Positions 15,562-25,379 of a stretch of 25,824 nucleotides of DNA are shown one piece after another (positions within the stretch are counted from its first letter, which is position 1; every line of letters starts with the position of its first letter). The stretch is taken from NCBI GenBank assembly GCA_023253575.1, contig JALRGB010000138.1:1-25824 (forward strand), read 5' to 3'. The translations under genes were made by a program, and so were the position numbers. This stretch comes from Verrucomicrobiales bacterium (lineage in GTDB: Bacteria > Verrucomicrobiota > Verrucomicrobiia > Verrucomicrobiales > V1-33). Under the pieces are notes generated by a model. It was not told the DNA's origin, searched no databases, and worked only from the letters and a program-made list of their open reading frames with translations.

Positions 15562-18369
15562 ATGAATCCCCCACACAGCTGCGTTGGAAGTGTAATAGGA
15601 ATTGGTTTGTGCTGGGCGCATGCACTAGGATCGGAATTAAATTTTAACAAACGCATAGGATTTGAGCAGCCTGAATATAGCATTGGAAATGTGCACGGGC
15701 AGAATGGATGGGAAGTGGCACAGGGAGAAGTGAAGATTGTCTCCAGCGTCTCACACCACGGGCTCGCCAGCATGGAGTTGAAGCCCGCAACGCCTTTTTC
15801 TCAAGCCAAAATCAGTGTGAAGCGGAGCGGAATGAGAGGGGTAGTATCATTTGTTGATTTGTGGATTTTGCCTGTGGCGTCTGTTCAGTCTGAAACGGGG
15901 GAATTGTTGGAAATTGATGGCGCCCGGATCGGGCTATTCTCAAATCCAGAAAAAGCCGAAGAAGCGGAATTTTGGGTTTTTCATCAGACGTCATCGGATC
16001 AAGGCGAGTGGATCAAAACGGGAAAAAAAGTCCCGGTGGATGCTTCCAGCAAGCGGACGACGGACTGGGTGCGGGTGACGATCAGGGAGGATTTTGCGAG
16101 ACAAGTTTGGGATTTTTCCGTTGATGGCCATGCTGCTGCGGCCAATCTCGGATTCCATCCTTCACAGACGCCCCAGGAGGATGGGTATATTATTATGGGA
16201 GATACCGCACATTCCATATTTTTGGATAATCTGGCCTTTCTTGAAACCAATCCTCTTGGGCACGACCCTGACTTGGATGGCATCATCAGTTCCTTGGAGA
16301 CCCAAATTGGAGCGAATCCGAACCTTGATGATCGGGACCACGAATTGGCCAGCGGTGGCACCGTGCTTGAGTTGGCATCTGCTGAGGAATTCAGGCAGGC
16401 GGTTTTGCCAGCAGTTTCAGTTCCGGCGGCTCCCGTCATATCCTTAGGATCGGGATTTCTAGATGTGGAATCACCGATTTCCATAACGGCCGCGCATCCA
16501 GACCATACGATAGTTTACACGCTGGACGGTTCGGATCCGCGCAAAGCAGGGATTCGATTTGAGGGGGCGATCCAAGTCTCTGAAAGCGTCATTTTGAAAG
16601 CGGCCAGCTTGGGCTCAGATGGAAAGATGAGCGCAGTGAATATAGCGGCGTATGTTTTTCCGGAGCAGGTTGTTGGTCAACAGAGGCCCACGAATTGGCC
16701 TGCGACAATGCATGATTGGAGCCACTATCGTGAAGCCGAGATTGAAGCGTCGCTTCCCGTGGCGTTTCAACAATTGGAAAGCGAGGCGGCCCAGAGTTTG
16801 GCCGATGCTATCAGGGTCTGCCCGGCTGTTTCAGTGGTAGCGGACGTGAAAGGATTGTTCGATTTGAAGTCCGGTCTCTATGCGAGGTCTTCCCAGCCTG
16901 CTGTCTTGCAAGCAAAGGTTGAATCCATGAGCCTGGAGCTTGGCGCTCCTCCAGTCGCAGGTGAGGGAAGCGCGATGATTTCCATTTCCGGACAAAGCAG
17001 CCGGTATCACGACACCACGCTGAAGCATAGTTTCAGGGTGCGGCTCAATCCTGGCAATTCCCCGTTGGCTGAATCTTTAGGGCTGAGCAGCCAAGCGGAA
17101 AAGTCACTGCTTCTGCGGCATCCCACTCAAGACTCCTGGGTGGTTGGATCCATTTGGTCCAATGGGCGTGCTCATGCCAAATACATCAGTGATGCCTTTA
17201 CTGCCTCGTGTTTGGAAGAGCTAGGGCATCCTGCCATGAAAAGGCGGTTCGTGAATGTGTTTCTGAATGGGAAATATTGGGGCGCTTACGAGGCCATGGA
17301 GCAGCTGGCGCCGGGGCTCGACGCCACTGCCCTTTTGGAGCCAGGGGATGTGTCCAGTGCGGGAAAGGCGCAAGCTATTTTTGGCTCCGCGTCCGCTTGG
17401 GAGCAACTGTGCCTTGGGCTTCGGGAAGAACGACGAAAAGCGAGGGATGGCCTTGTGGAATCCGCGGGATGGGATGCCTGCATGAAGCAGATAAATGTCG
17501 AGAACCTCATTGATTATGTGCTTCTCAATTGTTGGGCTGCCAACACAGACTGGATCAACAGGAACTATCTTATTTGGGAAAAGCTGGGAGTGTTTTCGTT
17601 CTTGAGCGTGGACGCCGAGTTTGTTTTCCGTTCTGCTGCGTCAGTTGAACTTAATCTTTTTGAGGCGCTAGACGAGGCCGTGGATGGCCCGGTATGGGCT
17701 TTTGCGGCGCTGGCGCATAATGAGGGATTCCGTGAAAGGGTAAAGATCCGTGGCGAATACCTGTTTGGCGAGAGCGGCCCTTGGTCTGTCGGTTCCATGC
17801 GGGCACGCTGGGATAAAGCGGCTGAAGGGTTCGAGCCATTTGCGGTGTTGGAAGCCGCCCGGTGGAGCTGGGTTTATGATTCACCTCCACGCACCATTGA
17901 GGACTGGCGCAAATCAGTGATAGAAGTGCGCGATCAATTTATTCCCCAAAGGCACGATGTGCTGAAGCAAGATTTGGAGGCGTATCTGTCAGGAGCAAGG
18001 CACCGCCAAACCTTGTGGGCGGAGGCGGCCGCTGCGAGGAGGCATTTGATGGAGCAAGAACGCTTGGCGGAGGAGGAATACCTGAGGCAACGGGAAGCTG
18101 CGGGAATTGCTGCGAAGGACCGTGATGGCGACGGCCTTCCCGACGATTGGGAAACGGCTCAGGGTTTCGATCCCGACAATCCTGAAGACGCTCACACTTT
18201 GATTGAGGGCACGAATTTGACCGCTTTCGATTTGTTTGTTGGTGTCACGCCAGAGTCTTCGGCCGAGGCGGTCCGATCCTCAGTGGGCCGAGTGTATTCC
18301 CCGCTGTCGGTACGCTACTTGAAGGGTGAATGGGTTCCAGATCCAGCATTTAAGTCGCTCTTCGACTAG
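15562..18369 (+). CDS. Secreted CotH-domain protein with CHB_HEX-like and Ca-binding repeats
   Basis: This is a 935-residue predicted exported protein. The ATG at 15562 gives a weak signal peptide (MNPPHSCVGSVIGIGLCWAH); a GTG at 15526 overlaps the candidate promoter. In order it has a jelly-roll-like N-terminal domain (15640-16250), an Asp-rich linker (DPDLDGIISSLETQ, near 16267), and a chitobiase/hexosaminidase C-terminal-type beta domain (TIVYTLDGSDPRKAG, 16430-16660). A CotH-type domain (about 16815-17960) follows, with MISISGQSSRYHDTTLKHSF, NVFLNGKYWGAYEAMEQL, NLIDYVLLNCWAANTDWINRN and FLSVDAEFVF. The end has a Glu/Ala-rich helix and a DRDGDGLPDDWE calcium-type repeat (18118-18153). CotH proteins are atypical secreted or spore-coat kinases; here the usual D-x-D near the end of the core reads D-A-E. 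The RHS gene starts 60 bases downstream without a visible terminator. Confidence 0.8.
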   Translation: MNPPHSCVGSVIGIGLCWAHALGSELNFNKRIGFEQPEYSIGNVHGQNGWEVAQGEVKIVSSVSHHGLASMELKPATPFSQAKISVKRSGMRGVVSFVDLWILPVASVQSETGELLEIDGARIGLFSNPEKAEEAEFWVFHQTSSDQGEWIKTGKKVPVDASSKRTTDWVRVTIREDFARQVWDFSVDGHAAAANLGFHPSQTPQEDGYIIMGDTAHSIFLDNLAFLETNPLGHDPDLDGIISSLETQIGANPNLDDRDHELASGGTVLELASAEEFRQAVLPAVSVPAAPVISLGSGFLDVESPISITAAHPDHTIVYTLDGSDPRKAGIRFEGAIQVSESVILKAASLGSDGKMSAVNIAAYVFPEQVVGQQRPTNWPATMHDWSHYREAEIEASLPVAFQQLESEAAQSLADAIRVCPAVSVVADVKGLFDLKSGLYARSSQPAVLQAKVESMSLELGAPPVAGEGSAMISISGQSSRYHDTTLKHSFRVRLNPGNSPLAESLGLSSQAEKSLLLRHPTQDSWVVGSIWSNGRAHAKYISDAFTASCLEELGHPAMKRRFVNVFLNGKYWGAYEAMEQLAPGLDATALLEPGDVSSAGKAQAIFGSASAWEQLCLGLREERRKARDGLVESAGWDACMKQINVENLIDYVLLNCWAANTDWINRNYLIWEKLGVFSFLSVDAEFVFRSAASVELNLFEALDEAVDGPVWAFAALAHNEGFRERVKIRGEYLFGESGPWSVGSMRARWDKAAEGFEPFAVLEAARWSWVYDSPPRTIEDWRKSVIEVRDQFIPQRHDVLKQDLEAYLSGARHRQTLWAEAAAARRHLMEQERLAEEEYLRQREAAGIAAKDRDGDGLPDDWETAQGFDPDNPEDAHTLIEGTNLTAFDLFVGVTPESSAEAVRSSVGRVYSPLSVRYLKGEWVPDPAFKSLFD

Positions 18370-18429
18370 AAACTAAAATCTGCCATTCCGTTCGCTGAGT
18401 TAAGTGGTCTCCCCTTCTGAAGTTTCCTC

Positions 18430-21400
18430 ATGAAATCACGTCTCTCTTATCCATTCGTTGGTTTTGGATGCTGCGCGGCGCTCATTCTTTCATCGCTGAG
18501 GCCAGCGAATGGTTCGTGCTGCGGCGGCTCCCTCAGCCCAAGTGGCATTGGCAGCCTACCTAATGGCAATGCGGCTCCCCTCAATCCGAGCCCTCACCGT
18601 TTGCGCGCGGTGTGGACAGGAAGCATGGCCGCGACTCTTGTTTATGAGACAGAAGCGTATGCCCTTCCCGCGGCCAGTGTCGGTTCTCCAGCCATTGTGA
18701 CCTTACCACTAGTCCGGAAGAACGGCACCCGACCGCTCCCGGCCAAGGGCCAGCGGGCCACTTGGCGGCTGCGTAATGCCTCGAATACCGCCGATTATAC
18801 CCATACGTCAGGCAAACTGAGAGTCTTTTCTTCCCGTGCGAACGCCAGGTTTTTTGTGGACACCTCTGCCAGTTCCGGCGGTTCTCCAGTGGCTACCCCA
18901 ACTTACGCCAGAAAGCGTTATGTGGAACTATCGGGGGCCTCTGCCTCGACGCGGTTTACCAAGACACGGGTTGGCGCAGCCGAGAGTCCGGTTCCTGCCG
19001 ATTCAGACGCCGAGCCGGAGACTGGTGGCAGCGATCCTGATGCGGCGGCGACCTGCTCCCCTTCAAGTGTGGATGCTGGCGAAAACAAACAGCCTTCTTC
19101 GCAGGACCCGCAGCCGCCATCTCGACCTCCAGCCGATCCCGGGGCTTCCGAGCCGCCTCCCGGAGCGGAAGTACCACCTCCAGGGCCTACGCCTTTTCGA
19201 GAGCAGTCTGATACGGGGCCAGCCCCTCCTTCTCCATCAGCTCCTGCCGATCCCATGCCATTGGCTTCCGAGGCGTTAAAAGCCGCAAGGGACATTTCAC
19301 AAAGCATGACCAACGGGCGGGAAATTGGCCGTCCCAGCATCGGCTTGGCGGGGGGCGCGCTGGTGTATGATGGCACCACGCATAGCCTGAGTCCCGATAT
19401 GCTGGAGATCAATCTTTCACTGGGGGTGGCCGCCAACCCAAGGGGGTCTGTGGGATCTCTCGCCTATCATTCCAATCTAGGTTCTGGATTCAAAGAGCCT
19501 TATGATGCTTTAGCCTACAGGCTATCGCGCTCTTCGCCCGATCTGAAATTGTTTGTGGCAAATGTATTGACGCCGTGCAATGAAAATACGATCATGGGAG
19601 ATCAATTTTGGCTGTTGGCCCCGGAGGGATTGACGATTATTGATCAGATTACTTCCACCGAGCTGTCTTTTTACCATTATCCGCTGGAGATTGTTAGCGT
19701 TGATGGCTCTGGAAACCCTAGTCTTTTGTCCACGAACGTGAACAAATGGACTAGAAAAATGAATATTAAAAACGCCACCGCCGGCTCTGGAAATTATGCA
19801 GGTGGAAAACATTACACGGTGACGCTCACTTCCCAATGGCAGAATCACGGCTTGTTCGAGCGGGTCGAAGATTATTATGTCAGCAATCCAGCGCATTCAG
19901 GACCACGTTATACGATGAAAGTCGCCAAGCTCACTGGAGACCAGACCACCAGAACGGATGAATGGATTAATACGCAGACAGGCAGCACACGCTCAATCAC
20001 GCATACAACAGTGCTGAATCGATCCAGCGGGATGAGCACGCATGGCAATATCACAGCGACTCATGAAACCCTTCAATTCAAGTACATGGGATGGGGGGAG
20101 GCGCTGACGCTGCATCGCGTCCATTTGGGAGGAACCGCTGTTCTCGACACCGAATACGTGTGGTGGGGAGAAAACGAAACGGTTGCAGCGTCAGACCCGA
20201 ATTATGCCTCGGTCAAACTGCGCAAATCTTACACCACGGCCTGGGCGGCATTTTGGACTACCCAGCAGCTCGACGGCCAAAGCAATGTGGTTACTGAGCG
20301 CCATGTGGTTACCCCTTGGTCCACGTTGACCGCAGCGCCTGCCTCCAACGCCTCCGTCTCGGCGCTCGACACACTGGGCAACACCAATGAAAGAGCGAAA
20401 ACGGCTGTGAGCTATCAGTATAGCGGTAGCGACATCAATGGCACGGTGCTGACTAGTTCCACGTTGATTGACGGGAAAATGTCCAAAAAATTCGAAACTG
20501 CTACTAACGATGGGAGCCGGACGTCTCTGATGAAAAATTATTTTGACGCAGGTGCCTCCGATTTTTTCGCTACGCATATTGAATTTGCTCCCAACGACAT
20601 ATTGGAGTGGCGCCCCATTGTCGTGGTGCATTTGAAAAAGGGCGCTACTTCCGATCCAGGCAATATTCACGACGTGGTTTCGAGGACGGAATATAAATAT
20701 TACACCGTATTTTATGATCCGAACGAGCCATTAGGGTATGATCCATCCACGGTGTCTTCCACGCTGTCAGCAGCCCTGCCAGTGGAGGTTATTTCTACCA
20801 CAATGACCACCACCGGGGAAATGTATCCTATGACAACCTGGGTGGCCACCCATCTCGCCAGTGGACGCCAGCTTTCGACGAGGGCACTTATAAAAAACGG
20901 AATCACGCAGGAGGTTCTACGGGAGGAACGCTGGCATCACGATGGTTTGTGGCGTGTCACCGAACATCGGATTGATCCCGATGGAACTCACGACGGTGTC
21001 CTCAATCAGAAATGGGAATACCAGACCCCTGATATGACAGGCTTGTCCGGATTCCACCGCACCGCCATCCGCGATCGCAACGACAAGGGAATCGTCACTA
21101 CGCGAGAGACGGACGGATTCGGGAGACCTTTGCGGGATTTAATTTCCGGTTATGAAGGGGCGGGGCTTGTGCCTGCCGACAACAACATTCGTGTTTCATA
21201 CACTTATAGCACTGCCTCGGTGGGCAGCACCGTGCATTACCACACCACCGCCACGTTGGATGGGATCGACGCAGCAGGAACAATCCTCACCGGCATCGCA
21301 CCTTCCGGTAGCAGCACCCAGTGGAGCCGTGCTTCCACTCTGGCCGTCGATCTCGCCGGGCGCACAGCCCGAACCGAGAGCGTAACCGGACGGGTGTATG

Positions 21401-24400
21401 ACCATACCTACAGTGTGGATGCCCCCACTGGAAATTATTTGAAGCAGATCAGCCTGGCGTCAGTTTTGCTAAAACGGGATTCTTATGGCAGGCATGGCAG
21501 GCTGCTCAGAATGGAAAGCCTGATCCAAACAAACCCCAGCGTGCCCGTGCCCGGGTCGTTATTTTCTTATACAGGACAAACCAAAACACAGCGGTATGCG
21601 GACCGCATGCCAGCTGATTGGCAGTTGCAGCGAAAGGAAGCCCTTTCCACTCTGATAGTTCCCGGGGATGCCCCCACCGCGAATGCCGCCGTCACCACCA
21701 GACAGTATGATGGGCTGGGCCGGGTCACGTACCGCTGGTATCCTAGTTCAATCAACAACGACGCCACCGGCACGCCGATGCAGTTTACGGAGACCTATGG
21801 ATATGACGATTTTGGCCGCCCGAGTGCGCGCACCCTCCCTTCCTCTGGCGGCGGCAATCCCAGTGTGCGTCTGGCCTACACTTCAGACGCCAATGGCCAG
21901 TACACCACGTCGGGCCTGGCTACGAGCAGCGGCACCACCCCTGTGGCCAGCATCCGCCACACCACTACCAAGAGAGTCAAAGATGCGAGCGACCAATGGT
22001 GGGATGTGGTCATTGAGCGGCTGGGATCTTCTTCAGCGACGCCGGCCAAAACCACCAAGACCTGCCTCGGGCCCTTCCCAAATGACCGGGTGGCTAATCG
22101 GGTGACGACACTGACACGGATCGAAAGCGATGGACTGGCCTGGGAGACTGAGTTGCGCCGGGAGCCGGAGGCAAAGAAAACCACCTTTTTTGACAGAAGG
22201 GGTGCCGTGGGAGGAAGCCTGAATACCCGTTCTTATGAATCCTACGCGGGCCTGATGCGGATCATGTACGATCCCAGCGCCACCACGCTCCTTACGTATT
22301 CGCCGCTACGCGAGCGCATCCAGCTTGTTTCCGCGGCTTCGCTCGGCAGCCCGCCCACATTGACCTATTACCCGGGCACAGGCCGTGTCTACCGGGAGTC
22401 AAAAGGGGGCACCGTGGTCAAAACTTTCTACTACTACACCGGGAACACGTTCTACAGCGGGCTGGTCAGCCAGATTGATACCCCAACACCGACGGGCACT
22501 GGCTCCGCATACCGGGCCTATGATTCAGTGGGCACGCTGCTTTTTGAATGGGGCAATGGCACCCAGCCGGTCAAATACACCTACGACACCTTTCTGCGGA
22601 CTGCGTCCATGACCACTTATCACACGAGTTCAAATGGTGATTTTGGCGCTGCCACCTGGCCTTCTTCCGGCGGACAAATCACTACTTGGAATTATGGCAC
22701 GGTGGGAGAACTGGCCCTTCAGCGTGAGAAAGTCTATCCGGACAGCCAAAAAACCCGCTACACCTATCACCCCAGCGGTAATCTGGCCACTCGCCTCTGG
22801 AGCCGCGGAGGCGGCATCACCACCACCTACGGTTACGATGGCTACGGTCGGCTCGCTTCCATTGATTACCCCAATCATCCCTCCAGCCCGGACAATGGCG
22901 CTTCTTACGACGTGACTTACGTCTACAATCCGGCGGGACAAATCTCGGAGAGGTACGATGCGGCGGGAAAAACCACCATCACCTACCGGCCCGATGGCCG
23001 GGTGGATGATGAGACCACGACGACCAGCTCCGGAACCCAAAACCTGCTGGTGGGGGCCCAGGTGTCCCGCACCTTTGATGCGCTGGGCCAACTTGAAAAA
23101 CTTGATTCCCAGGTTACTTCATCAGCCGTCTCTCCCACCATCAAATACGCCTACGAAAACGTCAATTTTGGACGGCTGGGCGAAATTGAGGTGAGCACGA
23201 TCGGCAGCACCACTACGTATGACCGGCGCCTCCGTTACTTCTATGGCACGGACACCCGCTATTGGACCAGTCTGTATGGCGATGTGAAAAGCGGCGGCAC
23301 TTACGCCAATACGTCCCTTGGGATACGCGGTTTCAGCTCCGAGCGCCTGTCCTATGCTTACTGGTATGGAGTCAATGGAGGTTCGTCCGCGCTGATCCAA
23401 CGGTTCAATTTAGACTACACTGGCGACTTGGTGACGGGCGTGCGGCGTGAGGATGGGAAATGGCTCTACGGCTACGACACAGCGGGCCAGGTGACCGCGG
23501 CGCGGAAGGAATTCATCAATGGCTCGGGCGTGCCCACCGGTGAGAGCTATGGTGGGACCAAGGCAGGCTACGCTTACGATCTGATGGGTAATCGCACCTC
23601 CAGCAGCGAATATGGCGGCGGGGTGTCCGATGCGGCCACACCCGTCACCCGCATCTACACCCCCAATGTGCTAAACCAATACTCTCCCATCACCAATGGC
23701 CAGACCGTGTCCGTCACCGGTTTCCGGCCCAACAGCTCTACCGCCGTGACGGTCAATACCGTGGCCCCGACCTACCAGTCGGGAACCAGCGGGCTGTACT
23801 GGTGGCGGAATTTCACCCACACCCCCGGCACCACGTATGAGAACATCATCGTCAGGGAAAACGGGGTCACCGTGGCTGCGGGGAGCCAGTATGTGCCGCC
23901 TGTTAGCGAACCCCTCGCCTACGACACCGATGGCAATCTCACTAGCGATGGACGGTGGGCTTACACTTGGGATGCGGAAAACCGCCTGCGCATGATGACC
24001 AGCCACACCTCCGGCTCGGCCAATCGCTGGCGGCTCACTTTCAGCTACGATGGGCTGTCCCGGCGGATCGAGAAGAAAACGGAACTTCAGTATTCCGGGG
24101 CCGGCGGTTGGTTTCTGACCAGTTGGGAGCGTTACGTGTACGATGGCTGGAACCAGATTCTGACCGTCCATATGGAAGACAATGGCACCACCGTGCGGGG
24201 CCGGGTTTCTACCAACGTGTGGGGGCCGGACTTGGCCAGCCTGCCGTATGACCGACAGACTTGGCAGGCCGCGGGTGGCGTAGCAGGCCTGGTGCTCATC
24301 CGCGACGGAGTCTCAACATTCACCGGGCATGCGGGTTGGTCCGCCCCCACCGATCCCTCCGATGACGATTATTTCCTCTTCCATGACCGTCTGGGCAACG

Positions 24401-25134
24401 TGACCGGCTACCGCAAGGCCGTGGTGGGCGTGGCCGTCGGCGCCATGGCCGCCATCTACGAATACGATGCCTTTGGCCGCGAACTCCGCGCCTCCTACGA
24501 CGCCGTCGGCTCACCCAACGTAAAAAACATGCCCTATCGCTTTTCCACCAAGTTCACCGATGTGGAGAGCGGGCTCAGTTACTATGGGTATCGAGTTTAT
24601 GATCCAACGAAAGGGAGGTGGCTATCACGCGATCCCATTTGGGAACGGGGAGGGCTGAACCTGTATGCGATGGTAGGGAATGATCCAACGAATAAGATTG
24701 ATATTTGGGGACTAGATAGGCATTTAACACGCACAAACCCTGCCGTTCATCACGGTATTGCTGTAGATATATGGGATGAAAATTGCTGCAATGTGATTGG
24801 AAAGCGGTATTTTGATTTTGCCGTTGATAGAAGCTGGCTCGCTAGAATAGCAAATAATCCATTAAGACCTGATTCAATAAAGGACGCGGTGCAGGGTATC
24901 CTTACCATTGGATTGATGCCAACTGTCTCTGCGCCAGGGGAGGTCAGAGAACCATCGGAGGATGGCTTTCCACCGGACATATCCGAAACAATTCAATCTA
25001 CTTGCGAGCAAGATCGTGCACTGTTAAAGAGAATGGAGGATCAGATGCGAAAACCGGATAGGTATCATTGTATATTGCATAACTGCAATCATTGGACTTT
25101 AGGCAATATTGGGACTGGAATCATTCCTGAATGA
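18430..25134 (+). CDS. Secreted RHS/YD-repeat protein with C-terminal papain-like toxin tip
   Basis: This 2234-residue polymorphic-toxin type protein has a signal peptide at about 1-30 (FVGFGCCAALILSSLRPANG). A Ser/Ala region and a Pro-rich linker (19100-19260) follow. YD repeats such as RQYDGLGRVTYRWYPSS, YGYDDFGRPSARTLPS, YGYDGYGRLASIDYP, YTWDAENRLRMM and YEYDAFGRELRASYDA then form the shell expected to encapsulate the toxin. The core terminus has PYRFSTKFTDVESGLSYYGY, then RVYDPTKGRWLSRDPIWERGG (D of DPI at 2068), NLYAMVGNDP and GLD ending at 2096. The remaining 138 residues form the variable tip, with HHGIAV (His2107-2108) and YHCILHNCNHW (Cys2219, His2221). This fits a permuted NlpC/P60, PPPDE or LRAT-type thiol enzyme, but that is inference. 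The tip is AT-richer than the body. The ATG at 18430 starts the only signal peptide. Confidence 0.92.
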   Translation: MKSRLSYPFVGFGCCAALILSSLRPANGSCCGGSLSPSGIGSLPNGNAAPLNPSPHRLRAVWTGSMAATLVYETEAYALPAASVGSPAIVTLPLVRKNGTRPLPAKGQRATWRLRNASNTADYTHTSGKLRVFSSRANARFFVDTSASSGGSPVATPTYARKRYVELSGASASTRFTKTRVGAAESPVPADSDAEPETGGSDPDAAATCSPSSVDAGENKQPSSQDPQPPSRPPADPGASEPPPGAEVPPPGPTPFREQSDTGPAPPSPSAPADPMPLASEALKAARDISQSMTNGREIGRPSIGLAGGALVYDGTTHSLSPDMLEINLSLGVAANPRGSVGSLAYHSNLGSGFKEPYDALAYRLSRSSPDLKLFVANVLTPCNENTIMGDQFWLLAPEGLTIIDQITSTELSFYHYPLEIVSVDGSGNPSLLSTNVNKWTRKMNIKNATAGSGNYAGGKHYTVTLTSQWQNHGLFERVEDYYVSNPAHSGPRYTMKVAKLTGDQTTRTDEWINTQTGSTRSITHTTVLNRSSGMSTHGNITATHETLQFKYMGWGEALTLHRVHLGGTAVLDTEYVWWGENETVAASDPNYASVKLRKSYTTAWAAFWTTQQLDGQSNVVTERHVVTPWSTLTAAPASNASVSALDTLGNTNERAKTAVSYQYSGSDINGTVLTSSTLIDGKMSKKFETATNDGSRTSLMKNYFDAGASDFFATHIEFAPNDILEWRPIVVVHLKKGATSDPGNIHDVVSRTEYKYYTVFYDPNEPLGYDPSTVSSTLSAALPVEVISTTMTTTGEMYPMTTWVATHLASGRQLSTRALIKNGITQEVLREERWHHDGLWRVTEHRIDPDGTHDGVLNQKWEYQTPDMTGLSGFHRTAIRDRNDKGIVTTRETDGFGRPLRDLISGYEGAGLVPADNNIRVSYTYSTASVGSTVHYHTTATLDGIDAAGTILTGIAPSGSSTQWSRASTLAVDLAGRTARTESVTGRVYDHTYSVDAPTGNYLKQISLASVLLKRDSYGRHGRLLRMESLIQTNPSVPVPGSLFSYTGQTKTQRYADRMPADWQLQRKEALSTLIVPGDAPTANAAVTTRQYDGLGRVTYRWYPSSINNDATGTPMQFTETYGYDDFGRPSARTLPSSGGGNPSVRLAYTSDANGQYTTSGLATSSGTTPVASIRHTTTKRVKDASDQWWDVVIERLGSSSATPAKTTKTCLGPFPNDRVANRVTTLTRIESDGLAWETELRREPEAKKTTFFDRRGAVGGSLNTRSYESYAGLMRIMYDPSATTLLTYSPLRERIQLVSAASLGSPPTLTYYPGTGRVYRESKGGTVVKTFYYYTGNTFYSGLVSQIDTPTPTGTGSAYRAYDSVGTLLFEWGNGTQPVKYTYDTFLRTASMTTYHTSSNGDFGAATWPSSGGQITTWNYGTVGELALQREKVYPDSQKTRYTYHPSGNLATRLWSRGGGITTTYGYDGYGRLASIDYPNHPSSPDNGASYDVTYVYNPAGQISERYDAAGKTTITYRPDGRVDDETTTTSSGTQNLLVGAQVSRTFDALGQLEKLDSQVTSSAVSPTIKYAYENVNFGRLGEIEVSTIGSTTTYDRRLRYFYGTDTRYWTSLYGDVKSGGTYANTSLGIRGFSSERLSYAYWYGVNGGSSALIQRFNLDYTGDLVTGVRREDGKWLYGYDTAGQVTAARKEFINGSGVPTGESYGGTKAGYAYDLMGNRTSSSEYGGGVSDAATPVTRIYTPNVLNQYSPITNGQTVSVTGFRPNSSTAVTVNTVAPTYQSGTSGLYWWRNFTHTPGTTYENIIVRENGVTVAAGSQYVPPVSEPLAYDTDGNLTSDGRWAYTWDAENRLRMMTSHTSGSANRWRLTFSYDGLSRRIEKKTELQYSGAGGWFLTSWERYVYDGWNQILTVHMEDNGTTVRGRVSTNVWGPDLASLPYDRQTWQAAGGVAGLVLIRDGVSTFTGHAGWSAPTDPSDDDYFLFHDRLGNVTGYRKAVVGVAVGAMAAIYEYDAFGRELRASYDAVGSPNVKNMPYRFSTKFTDVESGLSYYGYRVYDPTKGRWLSRDPIWERGGLNLYAMVGNDPTNKIDIWGLDRHLTRTNPAVHHGIAVDIWDENCCNVIGKRYFDFAVDRSWLARIANNPLRPDSIKDAVQGILTIGLMPTVSAPGEVREPSEDGFPPDISETIQSTCEQDRALLKRMEDQMRKPDRYHCILHNCNHWTLGNIGTGIIPE

Positions 25135-25175
25135 GCTTGGCGTGATCTCCATCGAACACTTTAATTCCAAGAGTT

Positions 25176-25379
25176 ATGATCAAGTATTTCATACTATACT
25201 TTATTCTTTGCATCTGGTTTGGCGTGGATAGGATGATCGAGATGGAAGTTCGTAAACTAGGCGGAAATCAACAGCTATTTATACGTTTGATTGTCTTTAT
25301 TGTTTTTATGGCATTTTATTTTCTACGCAACCGCATCATATCGTCGATCAGTTTATTGTTTAGAAGGCGAAGAGAATAG
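25176..25379 (+). CDS. Small two-helix membrane protein, candidate immunity protein
   Basis: This 67-residue protein starts at the ATG at 25176, 41 bases after the RHS stop and on the same strand, with a weak AAGAG before it. It has two hydrophobic helices (about 3-17, YFILYFILCIWFGV, and 35-53, FIRLIVFIVFMAFYFL), a short charged loop between them and a basic RRRRE tail. No family is recognised. Position directly behind an RHS toxin tip and the shared AT-rich composition suggest an immunity protein. A membrane immunity protein would suit a tip acting in or from the periplasm or on an envelope target; this is inference. Confidence 0.6.
   Translation: MIKYFILYFILCIWFGVDRMIEMEVRKLGGNQQLFIRLIVFIVFMAFYFLRNRIISSISLLFRRRRE

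Noticed and set aside
19000..19280. Pro/Ser-rich repetitive segment of the RHS gene as a possible repeat array
   Set aside because: The repetition is at the amino-acid level only, with no regular DNA period; it is a linker in the secreted protein.
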